Counted from the stretch's first letter, positions 39,323 through 47,922 are shown. The stretch is 64,000 nt of DNA from Sutcliffiella sp. FSL R7-0096 (GCF_038595065.1 NZ_CP152003.1:1220001-1284000), one strand, 5' to 3'. The notes: generated from the letters alone by a model not told the origin. Translations and numbers: made by a program.

Positions 39323-39880
39323 ATATAGGTTTGATACAGTAAAGCTGTCATCAGTCATGAAATAATAATGTAACTGTTTCAATGTAGTATCCAAAGTTGG
39401 AGTGATCGAGTTGTAGGAATAGGCACACACCGAAACCATTCGTTCGTCAAGTACAAAATCGTCTATGGTTGCTTCATAGGCTTTTAGCTGTTCTGCATCT
39501 GGGTCATCTGTAGCCCATTCCACGTTGGCCCATGTACGAATAGAATTATTCTTCTTATTGAATAGTACAACATCTTTTGCAAAATGAGCTAGCATGGCCT
39601 TTGTATTAAAGTCCCCGCTTGCGAAATAGTAATCAAAATTATTTACTACCCTAATATTTGATTTCTGTTCCTCATTAAAATGTTTATCTAATTCAATGTT
39701 TAACCTTGGGATATTTTTCATGCTTTCAATGATAAGTATATTTTCACCGATCTTTATTCCTGCGTTCACAAAAGATATTAAGTGTTTCAGATAGGCGTCT
39801 TTATCTTGAAAGATATAATAGACGTGACCTACGGTAATACTCTCTAGACTTTGGGTTGAAGATATAGTAATTGGTCTCAC
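39311..39880 (-). CDS. MEDS (DcmR-like sensory) domain protein
   Basis: 189 residues made of one MEDS domain: VGHVYYIFQDKDAYLKHLISFV near the start, a P-loop-like GIKIGENILII, and RTWANVEWATDD near residue 117. MEDS domains occur in DcmR-type regulators and in anti-sigma/stress switches of Bacillus. The best start is GTG at 39880; its site, AGAGG, overlaps it, so the N-terminus is uncertain. No partner gene is adjacent. Confidence 0.75.
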   Translation of the reverse strand: MRPITISSTQSLESITVGHVYYIFQDKDAYLKHLISFVNAGIKIGENILIIESMKNIPRLNIELDKHFNEEQKSNIRVVNNFDYYFASGDFNTKAMLAHFAKDVVLFNKKNNSIRTWANVEWATDDPDAEQLKAYEATIDDFVLDERMVSVCAYSYNSITPTLDTTLKQLHYYFMTDDSFTVSNLYKKT

Positions 39881-40088
39881 CTCTAAATACGTATTTTGAT
39901 TTCAACCGAAATAAACAATCATTCATACCCCACCAAAATGTTGTAACAAACAAAATGGCTATACACAATGTGCTTATTCTAGAGGATTTCACCCTTCATT
40001 ATAACATTAATGCCAACAAATACTTACCAATCTTGTCTTAATAGATAAAAAGGTGTACCGGAAAGCGGTTCAAAGGGAATTAATGACT

Positions 40089-40166
40089 TTTGACTGATTG
40101 ATTTTGATTGATTATGATTTTTTATGGTTGTTTTTGATTGATTTTTGAAAGAGCTTACATTACAAT
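40089..40166 (+). promoter_or_regulatory. fru operon promoter with phased operator repeats
   Basis: Five to six direct repeats of about TTTTGATTGA recur every 10 bp from 40089 to 40148. They run into -35 TTGATT (40138), 17 bp from -10 TACAAT (40161). Helical phasing suits cooperative binding of the DeoR-type repressor encoded next. Confidence 0.65.
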
Positions 40167-40207
40167 GAGAATACAGATAAACGACGACCTGGAGAAAGGG
40201 TGTTTTC

Positions 40208-40954
40208 ATGTTAACACCAGAAAGACAGCAGAAAATTTTACATTTGGTACAAAAGCAGGAGATCGTGAAGCTACAGGATTTTATAGATGCCACAGGAGCA
40301 TCAGAGTCGACAATACGGAGAGATCTGAGCCAACTTGAAGAGAAGAATAAATTAAAAAGAGTGCACGGAGGTGCTGCAAGAATACATCAGAAAGGGGAAG
40401 AACCAAGCATTCTCGAGAAAGCCGCAATCTATCTTCATGAAAAACAACAGATAGCCAAAGCCGCTGCCGAGCTTGTCAATGGTGGCGATTGTATCTTCCT
40501 TGATGCCGGTACCACGACATTTCAAATGATTCCTTATCTTGAAAACAAGCAGATAACGGTGGTTACCAATGGGTTCGCCCATATCCAATCTTTAATGGAA
40601 AAGGGACTGACCACATATATTGTGGGTGGCTTCATGAAAAATAAAACGGGTGCAATTATCGGAAGCAAGGCTAGTCAATCCTTGTTGGAGTACAACTTTG
40701 ATAAAGCTTTCATTGGGGCAAACGGTGTCCATCCTAAAAGTGGTTATACAACTCCGGATCCTGAAGAGGCGAGTATAAAGAATTTGGCAATTAAGCTTGC
40801 AAATGAAACATTCATTCTTGCCGATTCCTCCAAAATCAATGAAATGGCTTTTGCTAAAATCGCTCCACTTCAATCAGGAACGCTCATAACCAATCAATGT
40901 GAAGAAGTACTTTTAGCAGATTATAGAGATTTAACAACGGTGATAGAGGTGTGA
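40208..40954 (+). CDS. fruR: DeoR-family repressor of the fructose operon
   Basis: 248 residues: DeoR winged helix (TPERQQKILHLVQKQEIVKL, then GASESTIRRDLSQLEE) and the sugar-phosphate sensor domain with VNGGDCIFLDAGTTTFQMI and HPKSGYTTPDPEE. In B. subtilis FruR represses fruRKA and is released by fructose-1-phosphate. fruK follows four bases after the stop. Confidence 0.94.
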   Translation: MLTPERQQKILHLVQKQEIVKLQDFIDATGASESTIRRDLSQLEEKNKLKRVHGGAARIHQKGEEPSILEKAAIYLHEKQQIAKAAAELVNGGDCIFLDAGTTTFQMIPYLENKQITVVTNGFAHIQSLMEKGLTTYIVGGFMKNKTGAIIGSKASQSLLEYNFDKAFIGANGVHPKSGYTTPDPEEASIKNLAIKLANETFILADSSKINEMAFAKIAPLQSGTLITNQCEEVLLADYRDLTTVIEV

Positions 40955-40958
40955 ACTC

Positions 40959-41870
40959 ATGATATATACAATTACATTGAATCCTTCCATTGATTATGTA
41001 ATCGAGGTGGAAGGGTTTGAAGAAGGTACCATAAATAGAGCATCCAAAACAAATTATTATCCCGGTGGAAAAGGAATCAATGTATCTAGGGTTTTAAAGA
41101 GGCTCGGTGCGGATACGATGGCACTAGGCTATGCGGCAGGGTTTACCGGTGATTTTATAAAAGAGAAGTTGATAGAGGAACAGGTGGCTGTCAGGCTACT
41201 AGAAGTGGAAGGCCATTCCCGTATCAATGTAAAACTGAAAGCGGAGAAGGAAACCGAAATTAATGGCACCGGACCGTTAGTGGATGAAGATGCGGTTAAG
41301 CGTTTGCTTCAACAGCTGAATCAGCTTACAAGTGAAGATATTGTCGTGCTGGCGGGCAGCATCCCAGGGACAGTGCCATCTGACATTTATGAAACGCTCA
41401 TTCAAAAGTGTCAGAAGCATGAGGCAAAAGTAGTACTGGATACTGGAGGACAAACATTAAAATCACTCCTTTCGAACAAACCTTTCCTCATTAAACCAAA
41501 CCACCATGAACTTGGTGATCTGTTTGGTGTCACCATTCAATCACAAGGTGATGTCATCCATTACGCAGGTAAGATTCATGAACAGGGTGTTGAAAATGTG
41601 GTGGTATCAATGGCTGGAGATGGAGCAATTCTTTATACAGGATCAGGTGTTTATTCCGCAAAAGCGCCACGTGGGGAAGTGAAAAATTCCGTAGGTGCAG
41701 GGGACTCCCTTGTCGCTGGTTTCCTAGCGGGATATGTAAATACAAACAAGAGTGAAGAAGCGTTGCGCTACGGAATAGCTTCCGGAAGTGCCACGGCGTT
41801 TTCATATGACCTTTGTCAAAAAACAGATGTTAATAGACTGATAAATCTAGTAGAAATAGAAAAGCTATAA
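40959..41870 (+). CDS. fruK: 1-phosphofructokinase
   Basis: 303 residues of the PfkB family: TITLNPSIDYVIEV and YYPGGKGINVSRVLKRLG at the N-terminus, VVSMAGDGAIL, and the catalytic anion hole SVGAGDSLVAGFLAGY near 250. It phosphorylates fructose-1-phosphate, the product of FruA, to fructose-1,6-bisphosphate. Confidence 0.96.
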   Translation: MIYTITLNPSIDYVIEVEGFEEGTINRASKTNYYPGGKGINVSRVLKRLGADTMALGYAAGFTGDFIKEKLIEEQVAVRLLEVEGHSRINVKLKAEKETEINGTGPLVDEDAVKRLLQQLNQLTSEDIVVLAGSIPGTVPSDIYETLIQKCQKHEAKVVLDTGGQTLKSLLSNKPFLIKPNHHELGDLFGVTIQSQGDVIHYAGKIHEQGVENVVVSMAGDGAILYTGSGVYSAKAPRGEVKNSVGAGDSLVAGFLAGYVNTNKSEEALRYGIASGSATAFSYDLCQKTDVNRLINLVEIEKL

Positions 41871-41884
41871 AGGGGGAAAGGACC

Positions 41885-43753
41885 ATGAAAATTACAGATT
41901 TACTAACGAAAGAAACAGTTACTCTTCAATTAAGATCAAGTAACAAATCTGATGTTATTAAGGAATTGATAGACTCATTGGATCGTGCCGGAAAGCTAGC
42001 CGACAAAAGGAAGTATGAAGAAGCGATCCTTGCCAGGGAGGCACAGAGTACGACTGGAATCGGAGAGGGAATAGCGATTCCACATGCGAAAACGAATGCG
42101 GTGAAGACACCGGCGATTGCCTTTGGTGTGGCAAAGGATGGAATTGATTACGAGTCCTTGGACGGTCAGCCGAGTCAGCTGTTTTTCATGATCGCGGCTA
42201 GTGAAGGAGCCAACAACGAACACTTAGAAACCTTATCTCGTTTGTCATCGATGCTGATGGATACTGAGTTCCGCAAAGCTTTACTGGCTGCATCGACAAA
42301 GGAGGAAGTTATCAGATTAATAGATAACAAAGAAAAGGAATTGTTTGAAGAGGAAAAAGTGGAAGTAGACTCTTCTGTTGCTGACAAAGGGTTGATTCTT
42401 GCAGTAACGGCCTGTCCGACTGGAATCGCTCATACTTACATGGCGGCAGATGCATTAAAGCAGAAGGCAAAGGAATTAGGTTTTGATATAAAGGTGGAGA
42501 CGAATGGTTCAAGTGGGGTGAAGAACCAACTGACCCAAGGAGAGATTGACAACGCGTCCGGAATTATCGTCGCTGCCGATAAGCAGGTTGAAATGGAACG
42601 TTTTAATGGGAAAAAAATCATTCAGGTGCCTGTGGCCCAAGCGATTCGCAAGCCTGAGGAACTTCTGACAAAGGCAAGCAGGGGCGAAGGGGAAACATAC
42701 CAGGGTTCAGGTAGCTCAAACTCAGAAGGGAAAAAAGGCCGATCTGGCTTCTATAAGCACCTGATGAGCGGTGTTTCCAATATGCTACCGTTTGTAGTTG
42801 GTGGTGGTATCCTGATCGCTATTTCCTTCATGTTTGGAATCAATGCATCAGATCCTAACGATCCTAGCTATCATTGGTTTGCAGAAGCACTTATGACCAT
42901 TGGTGGCGGAAATGCCTTTTACTTGATGATTCCTGTGCTTGCCGGATTCATTGCAATGAGTATTGCGGACCGTCCGGGATTTGCTGCAGGAATGGTCGGT
43001 GGATTGATTGCCTATACGGGTGAAGCTGGTTTCTTGGGAGGTCTGATTGCAGGTTTCCTTGCAGGGTATCTCGTACTAGGTTTAAAGAAGGTTTTCAGTG
43101 GATTGCCTGCATCTCTTGAAGGGATTAAGCCGGTTCTACTGTACCCACTATTCGGTATCTTTCTAACAGGAATGATCATGCTACAATTGGTGACTCCCCT
43201 AAAAGCTTTCAATCAAGGATTGACGTCTTGGCTGGGTGGCTTAGGCTCAGGGAATTTGGTTGTATTAGGTATTATTTTAGGTGCGATGATGGCCATAGAT
43301 ATGGGGGGGCCTATCAACAAAGCGGCCTTCACATTCGGTATTGCGATGATTGATGCAGGAAACTACGCACCGCATGCAGCGATCATGGCAGCAGGTATGG
43401 TGCCACCACTTGGATTGGCACTTGCTACAACCATCTTTAAGAATAAATTTAACAAGCAAGAGAGGGAAGCAGGAAAAACATGCTATATCATGGGAGCTTC
43501 CTTTATCACAGAAGGTGCCATTCCGTTTGCGGCTGCAGATCCGTTACGCGTCATCCCTTCTGCTGTCGTAGGTTCAGCAGTTGCCGGTGCGCTTGCCATG
43601 TTATTTGGAATTGGGCTACCTGCGCCTCATGGTGGAATCTTTGTTATTCCGATAGTGACCGGCGGTATCTTCATGTATGTGTTGGCTATCTTGACTGGAG
43701 CCGCTGTAACGGCGGTAATGGTCGGGTTGCTGAAGAAGAGGGTTACTGTGTAA
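41885..43753 (+). CDS. fruA: PTS fructose transporter, fused EIIA-EIIB-EIIC
   Basis: 622 residues. EIIA (about 1-145) has the phospho-His in GIGEGIAIPHAKT. EIIB (about 170-265) has the phospho-Cys in VTACPTGIAHTYMAA. EIIC (about 290-620) has about ten membrane helices. It imports fructose as fructose-1-phosphate. AAGGGGGAAAGG precedes the ATG. Third gene of fruRKA. Confidence 0.96.
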   Translation: MKITDLLTKETVTLQLRSSNKSDVIKELIDSLDRAGKLADKRKYEEAILAREAQSTTGIGEGIAIPHAKTNAVKTPAIAFGVAKDGIDYESLDGQPSQLFFMIAASEGANNEHLETLSRLSSMLMDTEFRKALLAASTKEEVIRLIDNKEKELFEEEKVEVDSSVADKGLILAVTACPTGIAHTYMAADALKQKAKELGFDIKVETNGSSGVKNQLTQGEIDNASGIIVAADKQVEMERFNGKKIIQVPVAQAIRKPEELLTKASRGEGETYQGSGSSNSEGKKGRSGFYKHLMSGVSNMLPFVVGGGILIAISFMFGINASDPNDPSYHWFAEALMTIGGGNAFYLMIPVLAGFIAMSIADRPGFAAGMVGGLIAYTGEAGFLGGLIAGFLAGYLVLGLKKVFSGLPASLEGIKPVLLYPLFGIFLTGMIMLQLVTPLKAFNQGLTSWLGGLGSGNLVVLGIILGAMMAIDMGGPINKAAFTFGIAMIDAGNYAPHAAIMAAGMVPPLGLALATTIFKNKFNKQEREAGKTCYIMGASFITEGAIPFAAADPLRVIPSAVVGSAVAGALAMLFGIGLPAPHGGIFVIPIVTGGIFMYVLAILTGAAVTAVMVGLLKKRVTV

Positions 43754-43761
43754 TTTTATGG

Positions 43762-43795
43762 AAAAAGTGATGGGTTATTCTCATCACTTTTTTTA
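43762..43795 (+). terminator. Terminator of the fru operon
   Basis: AAAAAGTGATG and TCATCACTTTTT pair and run into Ts. Confidence 0.9.
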
Positions 43796-43798
43796 TAT

Positions 43799-43982
43799 GG
43801 CTCTTTTCTCTTAGATTGTTGCTATTCACGAGTGAAAAGTCGGCAAATGGACTTTTCACAGCATATCTCCTCTAAAATAGGCATGTAGTTTACTCTGTTA
43901 AGCTAGGAAAAGAGCACGACCGTAAGGAATATAACAGTTGGTTGATAAATACGAAAAAACAACAAAGTTTACGAAAACAGCC
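43799..43982 (-). mobile_element. MITE-like element, copy 3 (184 bp, 8-bp target duplication with one mismatch)
   Basis: Inverted relative to copy 1: starts GGCTCTTTTCTCTTAG and ends TTTACGAAAACAGCC. TTTTATAT (43791-43798) and TTTTGTAT (43983-43990) flank it, a 7 of 8 match. One of the two GTCCAATTGCCGAC-type palindromes is absent. Confidence 0.78.
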
Positions 43983-44031
43983 TTTTGTATAAACTTTCCA
44001 ACACAGTGTTAGAGACTTCACCACCATTCTA

Positions 44032-44250
44032 TATAATAGGAATAATAGAGGTAGGAAAGAAGGGGACAGCATGCTTATTTAAAAGTTGTTCTCCGAACTC
44101 ACGTGTGGGAGGGCTTTGATTTTGTGGAGATACCGGTTTCCCTGGTGCCGGTTCATTAGGTAGCAGCTTGAGTGGATGGATAGTCGCTGATGCGATTAAT
44201 GGAAAACACCCAGGTCAAGGCATATGAAGCCCTGAACTGGGTGTTTTTAG
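44032..44250 (+). ncRNA. Candidate stand-alone structured RNA, about 200 nt
   Basis: TATAAT at 44032 could start a transcript near 44044 that ends at a strong terminator (AAAACACCCAG at 44203 with CTGGGTGTTTT at 44237, then T and AGG). In between are hairpins CTCC..GGAG (44091/44108) and ACCGG..CCGGT (44132/44148). No ORF with a start and ribosome site fits, and the next gene is on the other strand, so it is not a leader. The -35 (TTAGAG) is weak. I do not recognise an Rfam family. Confidence 0.45.
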
Positions 44251-44882
44251 GAAGAGGAGAGCGCTCCCGATTCCACCACTCCATTACTAACTTTTAAAAC
44301 CTTATGTTCCTCACCTTGGTGAATAACGAAAAAACCATTCAGAAAATCTGTGGATGATTGTTTGAAGAAAATTCCTTTGATGGCATTCTCACCAGGAGTA
44401 TCAAAAGCAAGCTCATAACTATTATTTTTTTGTAACAAGTGGGCATGCAGTCCGCGGTCATAGGCTTCAGGTTGGGGGATGTTTTCACGTCCCACTTCCA
44501 CCACATGAATATCAACACCCGTAACCATTGTGAAAATCTCATTAATTAAAGCATGTTTAACGATCATTTCCAATTTGCTCTGAATTGGCTGACCCAAGAT
44601 GATCTGGGTTATGCCGTGCTTCATAGAGGTTTCTGCAATGACTGCCGAGACTTTTTTGCCTTTGGAGTATTCAATTAGCATGGGCACATCATATTTTGCA
44701 GCAATGCTTTTAAAAAATTGCTTTGTACGGATTTGATTCAAATCCAAGTCATCATAAGGAATGGTATAGACAAATAAAACAAAGCAATCTCCCCCAAAAG
44801 TATCTGCAATGATCTTCCCCCGTTGGATCAGCTTCTCCACATGCTTCGGATTGCTTACACATACTAAGATGTTTTCTTTCAT
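44247..44882 (-). CDS. KdpD-like universal-stress (USP) domain protein
   Basis: 211 residues. N-terminal part is a USP/KdpD-type fold: ILVCVSNPKHVEKLIQRGK, then ETSMKHGITQIILGQPIQSK (nucleotide loop). The C-terminal 70 residues are not recognised. It has no kinase or membrane domain, so it is a separate USP module and not KdpD itself. GGGGG lies before the ATG. It ends inside the terminator of the candidate RNA. Confidence 0.75.
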   Translation of the reverse strand: MKENILVCVSNPKHVEKLIQRGKIIADTFGGDCFVLFVYTIPYDDLDLNQIRTKQFFKSIAAKYDVPMLIEYSKGKKVSAVIAETSMKHGITQIILGQPIQSKLEMIVKHALINEIFTMVTGVDIHVVEVGRENIPQPEAYDRGLHAHLLQKNNSYELAFDTPGENAIKGIFFKQSSTDFLNGFFVIHQGEEHKVLKVSNGVVESGALSSS

Positions 44883-45066
44883 CGAAATCCCCCTTTGTCC
44901 ATTATTACAAGAATTGCTTAGTATTCATAATATACTAATTTATTGATGAAATGGTTAATGATTCAAAAAAGAAAATCATTCCTTGTCTATAGGTGAGGAG
45001 ATGAAATCATAATGAAAATCGAAATAAAGGAATCCATTAGAGGAAAGTACGGCATTGGTGGCTTCG

Positions 45067-45216
45067 ATGAAAGATGAACAGGAGACGGTCGGATTTTATT
45101 TGGATATCTCGGACTCTACTCAGAACCCGTATATCCGGAGGGTATGTAAGAGGGCTGCAGCGGATGTACAGAATCATGCAGTGTGGTTTTTGTTTTTCTA
45201 TACGGAAAGTAAATGA
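45067..45216 (+). CDS. Possible small protein gene, uncertain
   Basis: A 49-codon ORF (MKDEQETVGFYLDISDSTQ..) overlaps a 21-codon ORF at 45012 (MKIEIKESIRGKYGIGG), which has GAGGAG 11 bases upstream. The two frames join at a TGA overlap, as in coupled genes or a frameshifted one. The following dyad ends in Ts on the minus strand, better suited to chrA. Between here and chrA (45260-45441) I see nothing certain. Confidence 0.3.
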   Translation: MKDEQETVGFYLDISDSTQNPYIRRVCKRAAADVQNHAVWFLFFYTESK

Positions 45217-45220
45217 TAAA

Positions 45221-45258
45221 AAAGCAACCGACTTCTCGAGGGAGAGATCGGTTGCTTT
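45221..45258 (-). terminator. Terminator, best read on the minus strand (chrA side)
   Basis: AAAGCAACCGA pairs with TCGGTTGCTTT; on the minus strand it is followed by TTTTTT, on the plus strand only by TAT. Confidence 0.65.
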
Positions 45259-45441
45259 ATAAAGTTTGTATATGAACCCCTTTGAAAATATAAACTGCTG
45301 AACTTTGTCCTCAAAGGAGAGCAATGACGCCCGGAGGAAGTAGAACTTAGCAAATACTGTCCTCATATACCAAGCTGATGCCGCCTCTCATCAGCGCCGT
45401 GCCCCCGTTAGAAAATGCTTTCGCTTTGTCATTACAAAAAG

Positions 45442-46629
45442 TTACAGGAACAATCCTATCAAAGTCCCACCGATGGCACCCGTTAATACAACCATCCATG
45501 GCGGAAGCTTCCAATAGACAAGCATGCTGAATAAAATCGCAGCAAAAGCAAAATCAATCGGAGCTAAGATAGAACTTGTCCAAATTGGAAAATAGAATGC
45601 GGAAATTAAAATTCCGACTACGGCAGCATTCACTCCCATTAATGCTGCCTTCACTTTGGAATTACGACGCAAAGAATCCCAAAACGGCAATGTACCAAGA
45701 ATTAATAGGAAGGCAGGGAGGAAGATGGCGAATGTTGCTAACAAACCGCCCTTCCAGCCATCAATGACAGCACCGATATACGCGGCGAATGTAAACAATG
45801 GTCCAGGAACTGCCTGTGCAGCACCATACCCTGCAAGAAATGCTTCCTCACTGATCCAGCCTGTTGGAACAAACTCCCGCTCTAGTAATGGAAGGACAAC
45901 ATGGCCTCCGCCAAATACTAGGGATCCTGAACGATAGAAACTATCAAATAATGCTACCCAATTAAGCGATGTAGCTTCTCTTAATAATGGTAATAAAATT
46001 AGCAGTCCGAAAAATAGCGTTAAACAAATTACTGCCAACCGTTTGGATATTGGAAAAGCTAGACGTGAATCGTCTTCTGCGATATTTTGCTTAAATAATA
46101 GAAAGCCAATGACAGCTGCAATAACGATCACACCTACTTGGGAAAAAGCAGTCTGCGACATTAATGTGGCAACCAATGCAAACAATGCGATGGCCTTCCT
46201 TTTTACATCAGGAGTCAGGTTGTTTGCCATCCCCATTATTGCATGAGCGACAACGGCAACCGCCACAATCTTTAACCCATGAATCCAGCCCGCATTCCCA
46301 ACATCAAACCCTTGCAGAATAATGGCGAAAATAATAAGAGCTAATACAGAAGGGAGGGTGAAGCCTAGAAAGGATATAATGCCGCCCATAACTCCTGCTC
46401 GCATGACGCCAATCCCAATTCCGACTTGACTGCTTGCAGGTCCAGGTAAGAACTGACATAGGGCAACAAGATCTCCATAGCTTTTCTCATCCATCCATTT
46501 TCTGCGACGGACATATTCAGTGTGGAAATAGCCAAGATGGGCTACAGGTCCGCCAAAGGAAGTTAGTCCTAGTCTTGTTGAAACGATAAGGATTTCCAAT
46601 AATGATTTTAATCCTCTATTCTTTTTCAT
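45442..46629 (-). CDS. chrA: Chromate transporter ChrA
   Basis: 395 residues from the ATG at 46629 (GGAAGGTG upstream), overlapping padR by 14 bases. Two tandem CHR domains: TSFGGPVAHLGYFHTEYV with CQFLPGPASSQVG in the first, LVFGGGHVVLPLLEREFV with YGAAQAVPGPLFTFAAY in the second. The long-form ChrA expels chromate by proton exchange at the membrane. It is co-transcribed with a PadR regulator, as in other Bacillus chr operons. Confidence 0.93.
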   Translation of the reverse strand: MKKNRGLKSLLEILIVSTRLGLTSFGGPVAHLGYFHTEYVRRRKWMDEKSYGDLVALCQFLPGPASSQVGIGIGVMRAGVMGGIISFLGFTLPSVLALIIFAIILQGFDVGNAGWIHGLKIVAVAVVAHAIMGMANNLTPDVKRKAIALFALVATLMSQTAFSQVGVIVIAAVIGFLLFKQNIAEDDSRLAFPISKRLAVICLTLFFGLLILLPLLREATSLNWVALFDSFYRSGSLVFGGGHVVLPLLEREFVPTGWISEEAFLAGYGAAQAVPGPLFTFAAYIGAVIDGWKGGLLATFAIFLPAFLLILGTLPFWDSLRRNSKVKAALMGVNAAVVGILISAFYFPIWTSSILAPIDFAFAAILFSMLVYWKLPPWMVVLTGAIGGTLIGLFL

Positions 46630-46945
46630 GATTGTCACCTTCCTTGATTTCTTTAAATAGTTCATAAGCTTTGTTTCTTGCTTCCTTTAAAATGATGTTG
46701 CCTTTTTCTGTGATGGTATAATTCTTTCTGATTTTCCCCTCAACATTCATCTCCTCCTTTGTAAGGAGCCCATCCTTTTCCATAGAATGGAGGATGGGGT
46801 AGAGGGTACCGGCACTGATTGAGTATCCGTGCTCTCGAAGTTCTTCCAGCATCCAGGCCCCATAGACAGGATGTTCTTTGGCATGATGGAGAATATGAAT
46901 TTGAATAAATCCAAGGAATAGTTTTCTCAATACTTTCTCTTCCAA
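46616..46945 (-). CDS. PadR-family regulator of chrA
   Basis: 109 residues, TTG start after GAGGAGG. PadR winged helix: LGFIQIHILHHAKEHPVYG, SAGTLYPILHSMEKDGLL, and RKNYTITEKGNIIL. PadR proteins repress neighbouring genes until an inducer binds. A dyad lies 28 bp upstream of the start. Confidence 0.88.
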   Translation of the reverse strand: MEEKVLRKLFLGFIQIHILHHAKEHPVYGAWMLEELREHGYSISAGTLYPILHSMEKDGLLTKEEMNVEGKIRKNYTITEKGNIILKEARNKAYELFKEIKEGDNHEKE

Positions 46946-46972
46946 ACGATTGCCTCCTCTTACCTCAACCGT

Positions 46973-46995
46973 ATATCGATATCGGTTTTCGATAT
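46973..46995 (-). promoter_or_regulatory. Dyad upstream of padR-chrA, likely PadR operator
   Basis: ATATCG at 46973 and again at 46979 faces CGATAT at 46990, a dyad with overlapping half-sites just upstream of the ribosome site. Confidence 0.5.
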
Positions 46996-47070
46996 TACTA
47001 TATCACAAGGTTTAGTATATCCCTACACCTATCAAAAAAATTTACAAAAGCTTTACAAACTCACATATGG

Positions 47071-47099
47071 TTGACCTTTTAGAGGATCTAGGCTATTAT
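47071..47099 (+). promoter_or_regulatory. Promoter of the Mn2+ riboswitch transcript
   Basis: TTGACC at 47071, 17 bp, TATTAT at 47094: each box differs from consensus at one position. Confidence 0.75.
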
Positions 47100-47123
47100 T
47101 AAAGTACAATTTTAAACGTTCAT

Positions 47124-47249
47124 CCCAAAGGGGAGTAGCTCATGCAACAAAGTCGTCATTACGGGACCCATAGTCCTCGGCTTTGTTGGCAACATATAGT
47201 TGTTAGCGAGACCTTTGTCAGTACCATTAGTCTGGCAAAGGTCTTTTTC
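47124..47249 (+). ncRNA. yybP-ykoY manganese riboswitch with terminator
   Basis: The conserved features are present: CAAAGGGGAGTAGCTC, ACAAAGTCGTCATTACGGG, CGGCTTTGTTGGCAAC and GTTAGCGAGACCTTTG. P1 joins CAAAGG (47127) to CCTTTG (47212). The same CCTTTG can pair with CAAAGG at 47236 to form a terminator with TCTTTTTCT. In this family Mn2+ binding favours P1 and so read-through, raising expression when Mn2+ is high. Confidence 0.92.
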
Positions 47250-47258
47250 TATTCACGG

Positions 47259-47293
47259 AGACCTTTCGCCATTCTGGTGGAAGGTCTTTTCTT
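47259..47293 (+). terminator. Second terminator-like hairpin after the Mn2+ riboswitch
   Basis: AGACCTT pairs with AAGGTCT and is followed by TTTCTT. It repeats the wording of the riboswitch 3' end (GAGACCTTT), as if duplicated. Confidence 0.65.
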
Positions 47294-47325
47294 ATGGGAT
47301 GAAAAAATAGATGGAGGTATTCATT

Positions 47326-47436
47326 ATGATAAAAAAATTGGTCAAAGCATTCATCTTTAAAAAAGGTATCACAGTTGCCAAAAACAAAGTCTTGCCGGTT
47401 GTAATGAAAGAAGTCAAAAAAAGAATGAAAAAATAG
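47326..47436 (+). CDS. 36-residue cationic small protein under Mn2+ riboswitch
   Basis: ORF MIKKLVKAFIFKKGITVAKN..VKKRMKK with 13 Lys/Arg in 36 residues and one acidic residue. GGAGGT lies six bases before its ATG, and the next gene's AGGAGG overlaps its stop. It could be an amphipathic membrane-binding or RNA/phosphate-binding peptide. No homologue is recognised. Confidence 0.65.
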   Translation: MIKKLVKAFIFKKGITVAKNKVLPVVMKEVKKRMKK

Positions 47437-47447
47437 GAGGAATGTAT

Positions 47448-47885
47448 ATGCGGAAATTGCTACTAGTTACAACATTGCTAACATCGATACTTTTAAGTGG
47501 TTGTTCCGTTCTCGAGGAAGTTAATAATTCGTTGGCTTACGTCAATAAAGCAACGGAACACATTAATACATGGCAGGATTTTGGCCAGGAAGCCCCTCAA
47601 ATGATACAGGAGGCAGCTACGGATGCCATGACGAAGGAGGAATTGGAAGCTGAGTTAAATATGCTTCTTAATGAGATAGATGATTTTAACAATACAGAGG
47701 CACCTGCAATTGCAGAAGGAGTTCATAACCAGATTGTCGAAAAAAATGAAGCACTCAAAGGGATAATCGAAAGTTCTATGGTGAACGGGGAGTTAGCTTT
47801 GGATAAGCTGGAGCAGTCTGAACTCTTTACCCTGATAAACGAAGTCACAACCATGATGAACCTGCTTGAAGACCTAGGTGGCTAA
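47448..47885 (+). CDS. DUF6376-type lipoprotein
   Basis: 145 residues from the ATG at 47448 (AGGAGG seven bases upstream). A signal peptide ends in the lipobox LLSGC (Cys near 19), followed by SVLEEVNNSLAYVNKATEHI and a largely helical acidic domain. This resembles the DUF6376 lipoproteins of Bacillus, of unknown function. It shares the Mn2+ riboswitch transcript with the cationic peptide. Confidence 0.78.
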   Translation: MRKLLLVTTLLTSILLSGCSVLEEVNNSLAYVNKATEHINTWQDFGQEAPQMIQEAATDAMTKEELEAELNMLLNEIDDFNNTEAPAIAEGVHNQIVEKNEALKGIIESSMVNGELALDKLEQSELFTLINEVTTMMNLLEDLGG

Positions 47886-47922
47886 GGGGTAATTCTTGAT
47901 GAAAGAGAGTAGGAGATGACGG

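Noticed and set aside
39801-39992. 63-codon minus-strand ORF with one hydrophobic segment
   Set aside because: It overlaps the MEDS-domain gene in another frame and has no convincing ribosome site.
45037-45366. 109-codon minus-strand ORF downstream of chrA
   Set aside because: It crosses the terminator at 45221-45258 and has no recognisable protein features.
47142-47360. 72-codon ORF across the Mn2+ riboswitch
   Set aside because: It overlaps conserved riboswitch structure and two terminators; the 36-codon gene in another frame has the ribosome site.
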